DNA of 64,000 nucleotides from Pandoraea sp. ASV26. GTDB taxonomy: Bacteria; Pseudomonadota; Gammaproteobacteria; Burkholderiales; Burkholderiaceae. The notes beneath the pieces are model-generated. The model was not told the origin of the DNA, made no database searches, and saw nothing but the letters and a program-made list of their open reading frames with translations. Both the position numbers and the translations under genes were made by a program. Of the stretch, positions 16,608 through 25,932 are shown one piece after another (position 1 is the first letter of the stretch; every line of letters starts with the position of its first letter). Where the stretch lies: the NCBI RefSeq assembly GCF_016428915.1, contig NZ_JAELTP010000003.1, positions 1 to 64,000 of the forward strand. Direction: 5' to 3'.

Positions 16608-17484
16608 TCGCAACGGCATGGGGCGCATGGGACGCACGGGGCGGGCGTTGCGCGCTCGGCTCTGCGTGGCCGTGATGGGGCTTGCCTCGTTGCTGTCCGG
16701 GTGCGCCAGTCTGGATCGCGATGCGCACGCCGAGTCGCTTGCGAAGCCGGCCGGATTGCAGCGGGAGGTGCTCGTCGCCGGCGGCTTCCGTCTCACGGCG
16801 TTCTCGCGCATCACCCGCGCCGACAAACCCGTTCGCATTTACATCGAAGGCGACGGGCTCGCATGGATCTCGCGCACGGAGCCGTCGCTCGATCCGACAC
16901 CGGTCGTCGCGACCGGACTGGCGCTTGCCGCCGCGGATCCTTCACCCAACGTCGCCTATCTCGCACGGCCCTGTCAGTTCACGCCGATGCAGGACAATCC
17001 TCGCTGTGAGGTGGCTTACTGGACTGGCAAGCGGTTCGCCCCCGAAGTGCTCGACGCAATGGACGGCGCAATCGGGCAACTGGCGGCGCGCGTGCCGGGG
17101 CAGGCTCTGGAGCTTGTCGGGTATTCCGGCGGCGGTGCCATTGCGGTGCTGGTCGCTGCCCGTCGGCATGACGTCGCAACGCTACGCACGGTGGCGGGCA
17201 ATCTCGACGTCGAGTACGTCAATCGATGGCATCGGGTCTCGCCGATGCCCGCGTCACGCAATCCCATCGACGTTGCGCGTCAGGTGGCGGGCATCCCCCA
17301 GATCCATTTCAGCAGCGCGCAGGATACGGTCGTGCCGCCGGAGGTGGCGCGCCGCTTCGCCTCGGCCGTCGGCGGCACGTGTGTGAAGACGCGCGTGGTG
17401 AGCGGCGTGACCCACGATGGCGATTGGGCACAGCGATGGCGCGACTTGCTCACGCAGACACCGGCTTGCGGCGATCGTCAGTGA
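16594..17484 (+). CDS. Predicted lipoprotein with alpha/beta-hydrolase fold
   Basis: The 296-residue protein has a lipobox (LASLLSGC, Cys37 from this start; Met9 or Met12 are possible shorter starts), so it should be lipid-anchored. The body shows a nucleophile elbow LVGYSGGGAIAVL, a candidate acid in SSAQDTVVPPEV and a late histidine in GVTHDGDW, completing a plausible Ser-Asp-His triad. The start overlaps the end of the TPR gene by 14 bases, so the two are probably co-transcribed. The reaction is unknown; esterase or acyl-processing activity at the cell envelope would fit. Confidence 0.8.
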   Translation: MARLDRNGMGRMGRTGRALRARLCVAVMGLASLLSGCASLDRDAHAESLAKPAGLQREVLVAGGFRLTAFSRITRADKPVRIYIEGDGLAWISRTEPSLDPTPVVATGLALAAADPSPNVAYLARPCQFTPMQDNPRCEVAYWTGKRFAPEVLDAMDGAIGQLAARVPGQALELVGYSGGGAIAVLVAARRHDVATLRTVAGNLDVEYVNRWHRVSPMPASRNPIDVARQVAGIPQIHFSSAQDTVVPPEVARRFASAVGGTCVKTRVVSGVTHDGDWAQRWRDLLTQTPACGDRQ

Positions 17485-17531
17485 CGGCATGAAGGCATGA
17501 CGGGGTGGCTGAGCGACGCCAGCCGATCGCG

Positions 17532-18395
17532 TCAGCTTTCCCGCACCAACGCGGCAATCGCTTCAGCGAGGGTGACGTCGCCTCGCAGGGTGTGCTGGCC
17601 GCCGTCCCGGAACTTGAAACCATCGTTGTTGAAGCCGTCCAGCATCTGAATGCGCGGGAGCGGATTACGCATGCCCTGCGCGCGGAACAGCGGATCCCAA
17701 CCGGCACGCGGCACGGCCTCGGCGCGCACATCGCGAACGAGTGCACGGGCAAGCGCTGCGGCAATGTCGTCAGGCGAGTAGCGATCCGGGCCTTCGATCT
17801 CCCAGATGCGCTCATCGGTGAAGTGCTCCTGCATCGCGCGCGCGGCGAAATGACCGACGTCGCTCGTCGAGACCATCGGGATGGCCCGGTCCACCGGTTG
17901 CAGATAACTCGGCAGTTCGCCGCGCTCGCGCGCAGGCGCGATGTCCCAGGCGAAGTTCTCCATCAGCCACGCCGGACGCAGGAACGTCACAGGCAACGAG
18001 AGCGAAACCAGCGCCGTCTCGAACATGTGCAGCGCCGTGAGCAGGCTGGGAGCTTCGCAATCCGCACCGATGCTCGACAGGCACACCACGCGCTTCGGAC
18101 GCGTGGCGGCCAGTGCTTGCCGAATGGCGTCGATCAGATGCCGTGCGTGCGAGAAGTCCGGCTCGGGGTCGGCGTTCGGCGGAAGCATCACGAACACGGC
18201 TTCGCTGTTGCGAAAGGCGTTCGTGAGTGCATCGACGTCGCCATTTTCGGCGACCGCGATTTCACCGCCGAGCGTCGCCCATCGACTCGATTTGACGGGG
18301 TCCTGAACGACAGCCCGCAACGGCAGACCCGCCGTGAGCAGATCGTGCCCGATGACGCCGCCAACTCGCCCCGTGATGCCCATTACGGTGTACAT
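17532..18395 (-). CDS. NmrA-like NAD(P)-binding protein (atypical SDR)
   Basis: The 287-residue protein starts MYTVMGITGRVGGVIGHDLL, a GxxGxxG Rossmann motif. It continues with LRAVVQDPVK, AVFVMLPPNAD, VVCLSSIGAD and TFLRPAWLMENF, all typical of NmrA/QOR2-like proteins. The catalytic Tyr-Lys pair of classical SDRs is not evident. Relatives act as quinone or NADPH sensors or reductases. The start has GGAG seven bases upstream. It lies 55 bases downstream of the FAD monooxygenase gene on the same strand and is probably in its operon. It may supply reduced quinones or sense redox state during that enzyme's action. Confidence 0.85.
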   Translation of the reverse strand: MYTVMGITGRVGGVIGHDLLTAGLPLRAVVQDPVKSSRWATLGGEIAVAENGDVDALTNAFRNSEAVFVMLPPNADPEPDFSHARHLIDAIRQALAATRPKRVVCLSSIGADCEAPSLLTALHMFETALVSLSLPVTFLRPAWLMENFAWDIAPARERGELPSYLQPVDRAIPMVSTSDVGHFAARAMQEHFTDERIWEIEGPDRYSPDDIAAALARALVRDVRAEAVPRAGWDPLFRAQGMRNPLPRIQMLDGFNNDGFKFRDGGQHTLRGDVTLAEAIAALVRES

Positions 18396-18450
18396 GGTCA
18401 CTCCTTGCGCGCAGTAACGTTGCCGTAAAAGTAACACGGGAGCGGGCGAC

Positions 18451-19797
18451 TCATAAATGGACGGCGTCGACGGCAGGTTGCGCCGGGGCGTGCGGCTCGA
18501 TGCGACGGGCGTTGAGCAGCGCAGCGCCTGCGTCCGCCAGACGCACGGCTTCGCGGGCTCGCTCGCACATGTCGCGCTCGTACGCGGCGATGGCTTCCGG
18601 CAACGTGCTGTGTCCTTGCACAACGGTGCTCAGATAACCGGCCAGTTGCGCTGCGTCGCGCAGGGCCGTGTTCGCGCCGAGTCCGCCCGCCGGGCTCATG
18701 GTGTGGACGGCATCGCCCAGCCCGGTGACTCCGTCGATCTGCCATGGCAACGGGCTGGTGGTGCTGCGTACCGGCATCGCGCGGATGGTGTCGGGGACAG
18801 CGTGCGCAAACAGCGAGCGCAGGTGCGGATGCCAGGACTCGGTCAGGGCTTCGATGCGCGCGAGAAGGGCCGCGCCGGAGAGTTCGGTGTTCTCGCGAGG
18901 GGCGCCCAGCAGCGTTGGCGATGGGCCGATAAACGCCCAGTACAGGTAGTCCGACACCGGCGAGAGCGGCATCCGGTCGGGCGAGATCGGTATGGAGGGC
19001 GTGGAGGGTGTCGCGTCGCCTTCGGGCTCCCGGCGAAACAGCATGGCCTCGATCACGACGGCGAAACCGTCGGCAAAGACCACCGTGCTGCCTTCCATCA
19101 TCGTGGCTTCGCCGTGTCCGTCCATGAGCACGAGCAGGGCGGTGGAAAGCGGCGTCAGGCCGTAGAAGCAGACATTGCCGGTGTCACGCGGCGTCATGCC
19201 CGGCAGCACGTATTCCCGCACCCTGGAGTGGCTTCCGTCGGCCGCAACGACGAGTCCCGGCGCACTGGACGAGCCGTCTTCGAAGTGAGCGATGCGGCGG
19301 CCATCGTCGGTGGTCGTCGTGCGCGAGAACGATTTGCCGAAGTGCACGCGATCGCGCACGCCATCGAGCAGAATCTCGCGAAGCGTCTGCCGGTGCAGGC
19401 TGACGTCGCCGGGGATACCGTCGGAAGACGCCGCCCGGCGTGCGGTGCCCGAGGGGCCGCGACGGCGTTGCTCGGCAATGGGGGTATCGGTGTGCGCATC
19501 GTGCCAGCTCGGCGGCAGGACGACATCGGCGGCGCCGAGCTGCGGGGTGACGAAGCGCCCGCCGGTGCGTGCCACGGCAGCGCGCTCGCGCACCCGGTCG
19601 ACGTGCCCGTCCGGCAGGCATTGGCTGAGGGCGTCGAGGCCGTTGGCATCGATACGCAAGCGATAGCCCTGAAAACGGACCGCGGGTGCATCGTCGCGTT
19701 CGTAGACGTCGAATGAAATTCCCGCGCGACGTAGCCCTTGGGCGAGACACAGGCCGCCAAGACCTGCGCCGATGATGGTGACATGTAAGGCAGACAT
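18451..19797 (-). CDS. FAD-dependent aromatic monooxygenase (PHBH/aklavinone-hydroxylase-like)
   Basis: From this start the protein has 448 residues. It begins MSALHVTIIGAGLGGLCLAQGL (dinucleotide motif) and has RFQGYRLRIDANGLDAL, a DG-type block (VVAADGSHSRVREYV) and the FAD ribityl motif GLGDAVHTMSPAGGLGANTALRDA. These are hallmarks of group A flavoprotein hydroxylases. An in-frame ATG 16 codons upstream (19845) is possible, but the extra residues are not typical. The substrate is unknown. The FQGYRLRID block reminds me of actinobacterial polyketide or antibiotic hydroxylases, so drug or phenolic hydroxylation is a fair guess. The divergent AraC-type gene probably regulates it. Confidence 0.87.
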   Translation of the reverse strand: MSALHVTIIGAGLGGLCLAQGLRRAGISFDVYERDDAPAVRFQGYRLRIDANGLDALSQCLPDGHVDRVRERAAVARTGGRFVTPQLGAADVVLPPSWHDAHTDTPIAEQRRRGPSGTARRAASSDGIPGDVSLHRQTLREILLDGVRDRVHFGKSFSRTTTTDDGRRIAHFEDGSSSAPGLVVAADGSHSRVREYVLPGMTPRDTGNVCFYGLTPLSTALLVLMDGHGEATMMEGSTVVFADGFAVVIEAMLFRREPEGDATPSTPSIPISPDRMPLSPVSDYLYWAFIGPSPTLLGAPRENTELSGAALLARIEALTESWHPHLRSLFAHAVPDTIRAMPVRSTTSPLPWQIDGVTGLGDAVHTMSPAGGLGANTALRDAAQLAGYLSTVVQGHSTLPEAIAAYERDMCERAREAVRLADAGAALLNARRIEPHAPAQPAVDAVHL

Positions 19798-19913
19798 GAT
19801 TTCGAATACGCCGCCGGAGGCGGCCAGCAGTGGAACTTCGCTCATTGTCTGCGCGCTGTTTGCTGACCTGATAACATCGTTTGGTCATAAAACAATGCAG
19901 ATCGGACAAAGCG

Positions 19914-20828
19914 ATGCGCCCAGATACCCCTGACAGCGGATCCGACACGGCCCTGATGTCGCTCGACGAATCGCCATTCGCGAAGTACAAGCCGAACGAC
20001 CGGCTCGACGGCCCGCCGGTGTGGGCGTTTGGCGGACGCGACCATGAGCGCAGTCTTTTCCGGATCGGCACGCGCGAGCTGGACTGGCATTCGCATGTGC
20101 GCGGCCAGTTGTTCTGCATTCACTCGGGATTGGTGCATGTGCATACGCCCTTTGGCGCGTGGGTACTGCCGCCCTATCGTGCGGGCTGGATTCCGTCGGG
20201 GGTGACGCATCGGGTGTCGTTCAGCGGGGTGGTCAGCGGATGGATCGTGCTGGTGGCGCCGTATGCCGCCACAGGATTGCCGTCGGCGCCTTGCGTGGTG
20301 GGCGTGTCGGAGTTGCTGGCGGCGCTGGTCAAGCGAGCGGTGTCGTGGGCGTCGCGCGAGGTACTGAAGCCAGACGAGATGCGTCTCGCGCAGGTGCTGG
20401 TCGATGAGATCGAGCGCGCACCGGCGGAGCCGCTCGGCTTGCCGATGCCGACCGATGCCCGGGTGCTGCGCGTGGCCCGTGCGGTGCTCGACGATCTGGG
20501 CGGACATGCGTCGCTCGAGATGCTTGCGAAGCGCGCGGGCGTTTCGTCGCGCACGGCCAGACGTCTCTTCGTTGCCGAGACGGGCATGGGCTTCACGCAG
20601 TGGCGCCAGCAGGCGCGGCTCGTGAGTGCGCTGGAACGCTTGGCCAATGGAGAGCCGGTCGGCACGATTGCCGATTCGCTCGGGTACTCCACGCCCAGCA
20701 ATTTCATTGCCATGTTTCGTCGCGCCTTCGGCGAATCGCCGGGACGTTACTTTCGGCAGGTGGGGCCGCTTGCGCATCTGTATGACGATGAGGAAGAGGA
20801 TGTGGAGGATCAGGAGGCGATGTCATGA
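19914..20828 (+). CDS. AraC-family transcriptional regulator
   Basis: The 304-residue protein has an N-terminal cupin-like sensor domain ([22 protein letters not shown] ... [17 protein letters not shown]). Its C-terminal double HTH ([21 protein letters not shown] and [32 protein letters not shown]) is characteristic of AraC/XylS. The ATG was chosen over a TTG 11 codons upstream. It is divergent from the FAD monooxygenase gene, with only about 70-115 bases between them, and its stop overlaps the next start. It therefore probably controls both flanking monooxygenase units. The ligand is unknown. Confidence 0.9.
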   Translation: MRPDTPDSGSDTALMSLDESPFAKYKPNDRLDGPPVWAFGGRDHERSLFRIGTRELDWHSHVRGQLFCIHSGLVHVHTPFGAWVLPPYRAGWIPSGVTHRVSFSGVVSGWIVLVAPYAATGLPSAPCVVGVSELLAALVKRAVSWASREVLKPDEMRLAQVLVDEIERAPAEPLGLPMPTDARVLRVARAVLDDLGGHASLEMLAKRAGVSSRTARRLFVAETGMGFTQWRQQARLVSALERLANGEPVGTIADSLGYSTPSNFIAMFRRAFGESPGRYFRQVGPLAHLYDDEEEDVEDQEAMS

Positions 20829-21946
20829 GCCGGCGCGATACGGCATCGCTGCGAAGCGTCGATACGCTGGTGATCGGCGGCGGGCAATCCGCGTTGGCGA
20901 CGGCGTATTTCTTGCGTCGCTGGCAAGTGAACCATGTGGTGCTCGACGATCAGGTATCGCCGGGCGGTGCGTGGCAGAACGCGTGGCCGTCGCTGCAACT
21001 CTTTTCTCCCGCGCAATGGAGTTCGCTGCCGGGGTGGCCGATGCCGGGCGGCGAGCGGCATTACCCGTCGCGTGACGACGTGGTGGCGTATCTGCGCGCG
21101 TATGAGACGCGCTACGCGGTGCCGGTGGTGCGTCCCGTGAAGGTGACGACGGTCGTCGCGCACAGCGATGGACTGAGGGTGCAGACCGACAACGGCGACT
21201 GGCTGGCGCGCACGGTCATCAGCGCAACCGGGTCATGGCGCTCGCCGTATGTGCCGGCTTATTCGGGGCAGGCGTCGTATCGTGGCCGTCAGATGCATTC
21301 GGCGGACTATCGCGGTGCGGATGATCTGAGGGGGCTGCGGGTGTTGGTGATTGGCGGGGGAAACTCGGGGGCGCAGATTTATGCCGAGGTGTCACGCGTG
21401 AGCGAGGCGACCTGGGTCACGCTCACGCCGCCGTCCTACTTGCCGGATGACGTGGATGGCCGGGTGCTCTTCGAGCGGGCGACGGCGCGTTGGCAGGCGG
21501 CGCAGCGAGGGTTGCCCGATCCGTATCCGGATAACGGGCTCGGGCATATCGTCATGGTGCCGTCGGTGCGTGCGGCGCGAGAGCGCGGCGACTTGCATGC
21601 GGTGCGTGCGTTCGAGCGGTTCGTCGCAGACGGTGTGGTGTGGCGTGACGGCACGCATTCGCCCGTGGATCTCGTCATCTGGTGTACGGGGTTTCGTCCG
21701 GCGCTGGCGCATTTGCAGGGCTTGCAGATCATGGACGCTGATGGGCGGATTCGGGTGTCGGGGACACGAGCTGTCGACGCGCCGAGGTTGTGGCTTGTCG
21801 GATATGGGGAGTGGACGGGATACGCGTCGGCAACGCTGATCGGCGTGATGCGAAGCGCCCGGGCGACGGCCCAGGAGGTTGTGGCATTCCTTGGCGAGCG
21901 AGCGGCGTCGACTACGCAGAACCGAAAGGCTGGCGAGGCGGGATAG
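20825..21946 (+). CDS. Flavin-containing monooxygenase (CzcO/ArsO-like)
   Basis: The 373-residue protein has an FAD motif ([19 protein letters not shown], near residue 14) and a second NAD(P)H motif ([19 protein letters not shown]). It also has the ATGSW and [11 protein letters not shown] blocks found in the ArsO/CzcO/YUCCA-like branch. Such enzymes hydroxylate soft nucleophiles or small organics. Its start overlaps the stop of the AraC gene (ATGA), so the two are translationally coupled. No arsenic genes are nearby, so ArsO itself is unlikely. Together with the divergent FAD hydroxylase it forms a small oxidative island under one regulator. Confidence 0.87.
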   Translation: MSRRDTASLRSVDTLVIGGGQSALATAYFLRRWQVNHVVLDDQVSPGGAWQNAWPSLQLFSPAQWSSLPGWPMPGGERHYPSRDDVVAYLRAYETRYAVPVVRPVKVTTVVAHSDGLRVQTDNGDWLARTVISATGSWRSPYVPAYSGQASYRGRQMHSADYRGADDLRGLRVLVIGGGNSGAQIYAEVSRVSEATWVTLTPPSYLPDDVDGRVLFERATARWQAAQRGLPDPYPDNGLGHIVMVPSVRAARERGDLHAVRAFERFVADGVVWRDGTHSPVDLVIWCTGFRPALAHLQGLQIMDADGRIRVSGTRAVDAPRLWLVGYGEWTGYASATLIGVMRSARATAQEVVAFLGERAASTTQNRKAGEAG

Positions 21947-22106
21947 AGTGGTTCTCAAGCAGTGAAGGGAGCGAATGACGAGCCGCTGATCGGTGCTTGA
22001 AAACGCGCTGGTTTTTGCGCAAAACCTCCCGGGCTGCACATCATTTTTTCAACGTATCGACACTCGCGAATCGCTAGTGGGGATGCGCCAGAAGGGGCGG
22101 ATAAAG

Positions 22107-22598
22107 ATGGGAACACTCCGGAAAATTGACTCGCGCATGTCGCGTTCGAAAGCCAGTTGCACAGAGACCAAAGCCAGGCACGAAGAGACGAAGTGGCGCG
22201 AGCGGGTGACGTCGCTCGAAGCGGTGCTGCCGACGCTCGCGACCAAAGAGGATCTGGCGAGAGACGTCGGATCGTTGCGTTCCGAGGTGCATGCGGGATT
22301 TGGAAATCTGCGCAGTGAGATGCATCAGAGCATCGCGACGCTGAGAGGGGAGATGCATCAGGAATTCGGCAAGGTGCGAAACGAGATGGCGCGTGAGATT
22401 GCCGACGTTCGCCGCGACATGTCGACCGAGTTCGTGAGCGTTCGTCGGGAAATCGGGGCGGTCCATCACGATTTGCATTTGCTCGGCACGAATCTGCATC
22501 GGGAGATGCACATGCTCACGTGGCGTTTGATTGGCACGATCGTGACGGTCAGCACGGCCCTGGTCGCCGCGACGCACTTTCTTTCCAACATGCGTTAG
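22107..22598 (+). CDS. Membrane-anchored coiled-coil protein (DUF1640/CCDC90-like)
   Basis: The 163-residue protein is almost entirely alpha-helical. A polar N-terminus leads to TKEDLARDVGSLRSEVHAGFG and then repeats of about 11 residues (NLRSEMHQSIA, TLRGEMHQEFG, KVRNEMAREIA, DVRRDMSTEFV, SVRREIGAVHH). It ends with one transmembrane helix (RLIGTIVTVSTALVAATHFL). This pattern matches small DUF1640-type proteins with unknown function. The start was chosen for the GAAGGGG ribosome-binding site; an ATG at 22083 would add 8 residues. It is apparently monocistronic. Confidence 0.72.
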   Translation: MGTLRKIDSRMSRSKASCTETKARHEETKWRERVTSLEAVLPTLATKEDLARDVGSLRSEVHAGFGNLRSEMHQSIATLRGEMHQEFGKVRNEMAREIADVRRDMSTEFVSVRREIGAVHHDLHLLGTNLHREMHMLTWRLIGTIVTVSTALVAATHFLSNMR

Positions 22599-22604
22599 GC
22601 ATGT

Positions 22605-22643
22605 GCCGCTGACGTCATGCGTCATGCGTCATGCGTCAGCGGC
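22605..22643 (+). repeat. Perfect 10-bp stem with a loop made of tandem 7-base repeats
   Basis: GCCGCTGACG and CGTCAGCGGC enclose a 19-base loop built of GTCATGC-type repeats, just after the coiled-coil gene stop. A second dyad, GGGGCCG/CGGCCCC at 22684-22707, lies between this gene and the convergent small gene. Either could end or stabilise transcripts, but neither has a proper T-run. Confidence 0.6.
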
Positions 22644-22718
22644 GGTGTCAGTGTCGTGTATGGCGGACGTTTGCAGGTAATGAGGGGCCGCTGCCGGTGA
22701 CGGCCCCTTGGATGCGAA

Positions 22719-23039
22719 CTATCCCATCAGCTTTGGCCGTTTGCCCGGGCCGCGCGAATGGAGTACCTGGCAGGGGCTGATGAATTTGTCGCGCGCGACG
22801 GCCGCTTGCGCGAACGTCTCGAAGTAGATCGCTTGATCGGCATTTGCGACGTGGGCTCTTTCAATTGCCGCCGCCGATTCGTTCCATGCCAGCCCCAGGT
22901 ATTCGCCATGCTCGTGAAACCACACGACATACCCTTTTCTTGACAGGGATTTCGGCACATCCGGCATCTTGCTTGTCTCGCGCGGCTTCGTCGTGCTGAC
23001 ACCTCGAGACCCCACGTCCTCTCCTTTTGAATCACTCAT
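22719..23039 (-). CDS. Small hypothetical protein
   Basis: The 106-residue protein has a Ser/Lys/Arg-rich, probably disordered N-terminus (about 1-30). It is followed by an aromatic core: GYVVWFHEHGEYLGLAWNESAAAIERAHVANADQAIYFETFAQAAVARDKF. I do not recognise a family. The sequence has normal amino-acid composition, and GGGAG lies at suitable distance from the ATG. The alternative frame over the same bases is much poorer in plausible core residues. No neighbours suggest a function. Confidence 0.55.
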   Translation of the reverse strand: MSDSKGEDVGSRGVSTTKPRETSKMPDVPKSLSRKGYVVWFHEHGEYLGLAWNESAAAIERAHVANADQAIYFETFAQAAVARDKFISPCQVLHSRGPGKRPKLMG

Positions 23040-23385
23040 AGGTCGCTCCCTGAAGTTGCCCCGACGTAAAACGGGGACGGGTCCATCATCGCAGCAGTGA
23101 AGTCACTTGAGTTTCAGCAACGTCCGAATATCTTCCTTCGAATGTCTTTCATCGAATGCTTTGGCATGTTTCCTAAATCGATGGGGAGGTGCGTGCTGGT
23201 TGGGCGGCGTGGTAGGGGCGATGCGAGAGGTATGACCCGTACGGAGGCAAAGGTCGAGCCGAAAAACGGAGCGAAAATCGAATTGACGCGGAGATCCTGG
23301 CGTGATGCGAGCGGCAGGGCGCCGATCACGATTACGCCGAAATCACGTCAAACAACCGGGAAAGCCTAGCGGGATATAGAGCGTG
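23040..23385. other. Gap before tRNA-Leu; one doubtful small frame
   Basis: A 90-codon frame (23097-23369, plus strand) could encode MKSLEFQQRPNIFLRMSF..., but it lacks a good ribosome-binding site. Its C-terminal half is rich in Arg/Lys/Thr without a recognisable domain. I see no promoter or repeat with confidence. I leave the stretch unassigned. Confidence 0.4.
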
Positions 23386-23470
23386 TGGTGCCCAGGGCCG
23401 GAATCGAACCGGCACGCCTTGCGGCGGGGGATTTTGAGTCCCCTGCGTCTACCAATTTCACCACCTGGGC
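23386..23470 (-). tRNA. tRNA-Leu, anticodon CAA
   Basis: Read on the minus strand the sequence folds into a cloverleaf. The acceptor stem is GCCCAGG/CCTGGGC with discriminator A and an encoded CCA. The D-arm contains TGGTAGACGC. The anticodon loop is CTCAAAA (anticodon CAA), a long variable arm is typical of Leu, and GGTTCGAATCC forms the T-arm. It decodes UUG. The gene is 85 bases including CCA. Confidence 0.95.
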
Positions 23471-23589
23471 AGGTGTGCGTTCACCGAGCGGTGTCGCAGT
23501 GTGATTCGTTCGGGAAACCTGTTGGCTCACCGGACGAAGGCGAGATTATGACCGAAATTTCTCCCGGCCACAAGCCCGCCTCGTCGGAT

Positions 23590-24474
23590 TCAATGAACCT
23601 GCTGCTGGCCCTCCAGCACGCGCAGCAGCGACGACGTGTCGTCTCGGCCCCAGCCGTTCTCCATCAACGCGGACAACTGGTGCTTCACCAGCGTCAGCGC
23701 AGGCAGCGATAGTCCGGCATCGGCCACGGCGTCCAGGATCATCGTGAAGTCCTTATCGTGCAGGCGTGCTTCGATCCCTGCCGAAAAGTCCCGATGCGCC
23801 ATCTTGGGCCCCATCATGTCCAGCATTCGACTGCCCGCGAGTCCCTTCGAAATCGCCTCGATGACCTTGTCCTGATCCACACCATTGCGCGCCGCGAACA
23901 GCATCGCCTCGGCAATGCCCTGGATATTGATCACCTGCACGATCTGGTTGCATGCCTTCGCCACCTGACCTGCGCCAACGTCGCCCACATGCGTGATCGT
24001 CGTGCCCAGCACCGACAACAAGGGCTTGACCCTGTCGAAGACCTCGACTGGCGCCCCGACCATGATCGAGAGCGACGCATCGGCCGCGCGCGACGGCCCG
24101 CCCGACACGGGCGCATCCACGAGCTGAATCTCGTGGCGCACCAGACGCGCTGCCATGCGCCGCGTCGCCTCCGCCGAAATCGTGCTGTGATCCACGCAGA
24201 TCGTGCCCGGACGCGCCCCATGCACCACGCCCCCAGCCCCCAGCAGCACCGCTTCCACGTCCTGCGTGGTCGTGACGTTGGTGACGACGAAGTCGGCCTC
24301 TGCCGCAGCCTGTGCGGGTGTCGCAAACGCCCTTGCGCCTTGCTCGACGAACGGCGCGGCGGCCTCGGGGCGGCGCGCGTACACGTGCAACCGATGCCCC
24401 GCCGCCATCAGATGACGGACCATCTGGCCGCCCATGGCGCCCAGCCCGATAAACGCTACGGTGTATGTCGTCAT
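23590..24474 (-). CDS. Beta-hydroxyacid dehydrogenase (tartronate semialdehyde reductase/3-hydroxyisobutyrate dehydrogenase type)
   Basis: The 294-residue protein has the family N-terminus VAFIGLGAMGGQMVRHL. The substrate loop is DAPVSGGPSRAADASLSIMVG, and GAGQVAKACNQIV contains the catalytic Lys. RLHDKDFTMILDAVADAGLSLPA is typical of GarR/GlxR-like members. It would reduce a semialdehyde or oxidise a beta-hydroxyacid using NAD(P). It lies 7 bases after a periplasmic binding-protein gene on the same strand, so the two form a unit. The exact substrate cannot be told; GarR-like activity is as likely as 3-hydroxyisobutyrate dehydrogenase. Confidence 0.88.
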   Translation of the reverse strand: MTTYTVAFIGLGAMGGQMVRHLMAAGHRLHVYARRPEAAAPFVEQGARAFATPAQAAAEADFVVTNVTTTQDVEAVLLGAGGVVHGARPGTICVDHSTISAEATRRMAARLVRHEIQLVDAPVSGGPSRAADASLSIMVGAPVEVFDRVKPLLSVLGTTITHVGDVGAGQVAKACNQIVQVINIQGIAEAMLFAARNGVDQDKVIEAISKGLAGSRMLDMMGPKMAHRDFSAGIEARLHDKDFTMILDAVADAGLSLPALTLVKHQLSALMENGWGRDDTSSLLRVLEGQQQVH

Positions 24475-24481
24475 GCCGCGA

Positions 24482-25651
24482 TCAGTCCGAGACGTACACG
24501 AACTTGCCGTTCTTGATCTGGCCCATCACCCCGGCGCGTTGATCCAGCCCCACATGATCCTGCGGGCTCAGATTCATGATGCCGTTCGGGATCGCGAGAT
24601 TGTGCGTGGATTCGAGTGCGTCACGAAGCGCTGCGCGGAACGCCGGTGTGCCCGGTGCCGCCACCTTTGCCGCGCGCGGCACGGCATCGTTGAGCAGATC
24701 CCACACCCCATAAGCGTCGGCGGCGAACTGCGTGACGGTGTCGGCACCGTACTTCGTCTCGTACTTCTTCGTGAAGGCCAGCGCGGCGGTGCGTGCCGGA
24801 TGCCCGGCCGGCAACGTCTTGGCGACGACGCCCGGTTGCGTCGGGAACAACGTACCCTCGACATCCTTGCCGCCCACGCGAACGAAGTCGTATGTGGCGA
24901 TGCCGTGCGTCTGATAGATCTTCCCGGTATAGCCGCGCTCTTGCAGCGTGCGCTGCGGCAGGGCAGCAGGCGTGCCCGATCCGGCGACCAGGATGGCGTC
25001 CGGCTTGGCCGCCATCACCTTCAGGACCTGACCCGTGACGCTCGTGTCCGTGCGGTTGAAGCGCTCCTGCGCCACGACCTTCAGCTTGCGCAGTTCGGCA
25101 AACTTCGAGAACTCCTTCCACCAGCTCTCACCGTACGCATCGGCAAAGCCGATGAAACCCACCGTCTTGATCCCGTGGTTGGCCATGTAGCGCGTCATCA
25201 CATCGGCCATTGCCGAATCGTTCGCGGCCATCTTGAACGCCCAGCGACGCTTGGCGTCCTGCGGCTCCACGGCGACCGCCGATCCGATCAGTGTGATCAT
25301 CGGCGTCTGCGCCTCGGAAATCGGATCGAGCATGGCCAGCGCGCTTGGCGTGATGTTCGGGCCGACGATCACGTCGACCTTGTCCTCGCTCATGAGCTTG
25401 CGCGCGTTCTTCACGGCTGTGCCGGGATCGGAGCCGTCGTCCAGAAAGATGTAACGCGCCTTCTGCCCGCCGATCTGGTCGGGCCAAAGCTGCATGGCGT
25501 TCTTGCTGGCGATGCCGATGGCAGCCGCCGGCCCGGTCGACGACAGATCGATGCCGACGGTGATGTCGGCGCGAGCCGCTGTCACAACGCCGGTCAGGGT
25601 CACGGCAAGCAGCACGCCCGACAGACGGATGCCACGAAGAGGTGAGCGCAT
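24482..25651 (-). CDS. Branched-chain amino-acid-type ABC transporter substrate-binding protein
   Basis: The 389-residue protein has a signal peptide (MRSPLRGIRLSGVLLAVTLTG..., cleavage near ARA|D). Its Leu/Ile/Val-binding-like fold of the Peripla_BP_6 type shows ITVGIDLSSTGPAAAIG, VDVIVGPNITPSALAM and DAILVAGSGTPAALPQRTLQERGY. ATG is preceded by AAAGGAG. HAAT-family binding proteins import amino acids, but many beta-proteobacterial members bind aromatic or dicarboxylic acids. No permease or ATPase is adjacent. It sits directly upstream of the hydroxyacid dehydrogenase in one transcription unit, so the ligand may be that enzyme's substrate or precursor. Confidence 0.88.
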   Translation of the reverse strand: MRSPLRGIRLSGVLLAVTLTGVVTAARADITVGIDLSSTGPAAAIGIASKNAMQLWPDQIGGQKARYIFLDDGSDPGTAVKNARKLMSEDKVDVIVGPNITPSALAMLDPISEAQTPMITLIGSAVAVEPQDAKRRWAFKMAANDSAMADVMTRYMANHGIKTVGFIGFADAYGESWWKEFSKFAELRKLKVVAQERFNRTDTSVTGQVLKVMAAKPDAILVAGSGTPAALPQRTLQERGYTGKIYQTHGIATYDFVRVGGKDVEGTLFPTQPGVVAKTLPAGHPARTAALAFTKKYETKYGADTVTQFAADAYGVWDLLNDAVPRAAKVAAPGTPAFRAALRDALESTHNLAIPNGIMNLSPQDHVGLDQRAGVMGQIKNGKFVYVSD

Positions 25652-25932
25652 GGGGTCTCCTTTTGATCGAATCGCGTAAGCATACCGCACCGGTTGCGTT
25701 CGGCCAGCGAAGAAAAATAGTGCCCGGTCGAACGTGTCGGGCGGCATGCCATGGACGATTGGACAGAGGGGATTTCCCGATTCGTGCGCGCAAGCTTCAG
25801 ACAAGGAACGCGACGGTGCGGGCCCTGTCATTGCCAGCACGCCATCGCAGAGCACGCTGCGTTAGCGAGCCAATCCTGCGACGGGCTTCGCGGTGGCGCA
25901 CCCCCCTGGCAATCCGATGGAGTTTTTGAAGT

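Noticed and set aside
23097-23369. Small plus-strand frame before the tRNA
   Set aside because: No ribosome-binding site and a low-information sequence; not listed as a gene.
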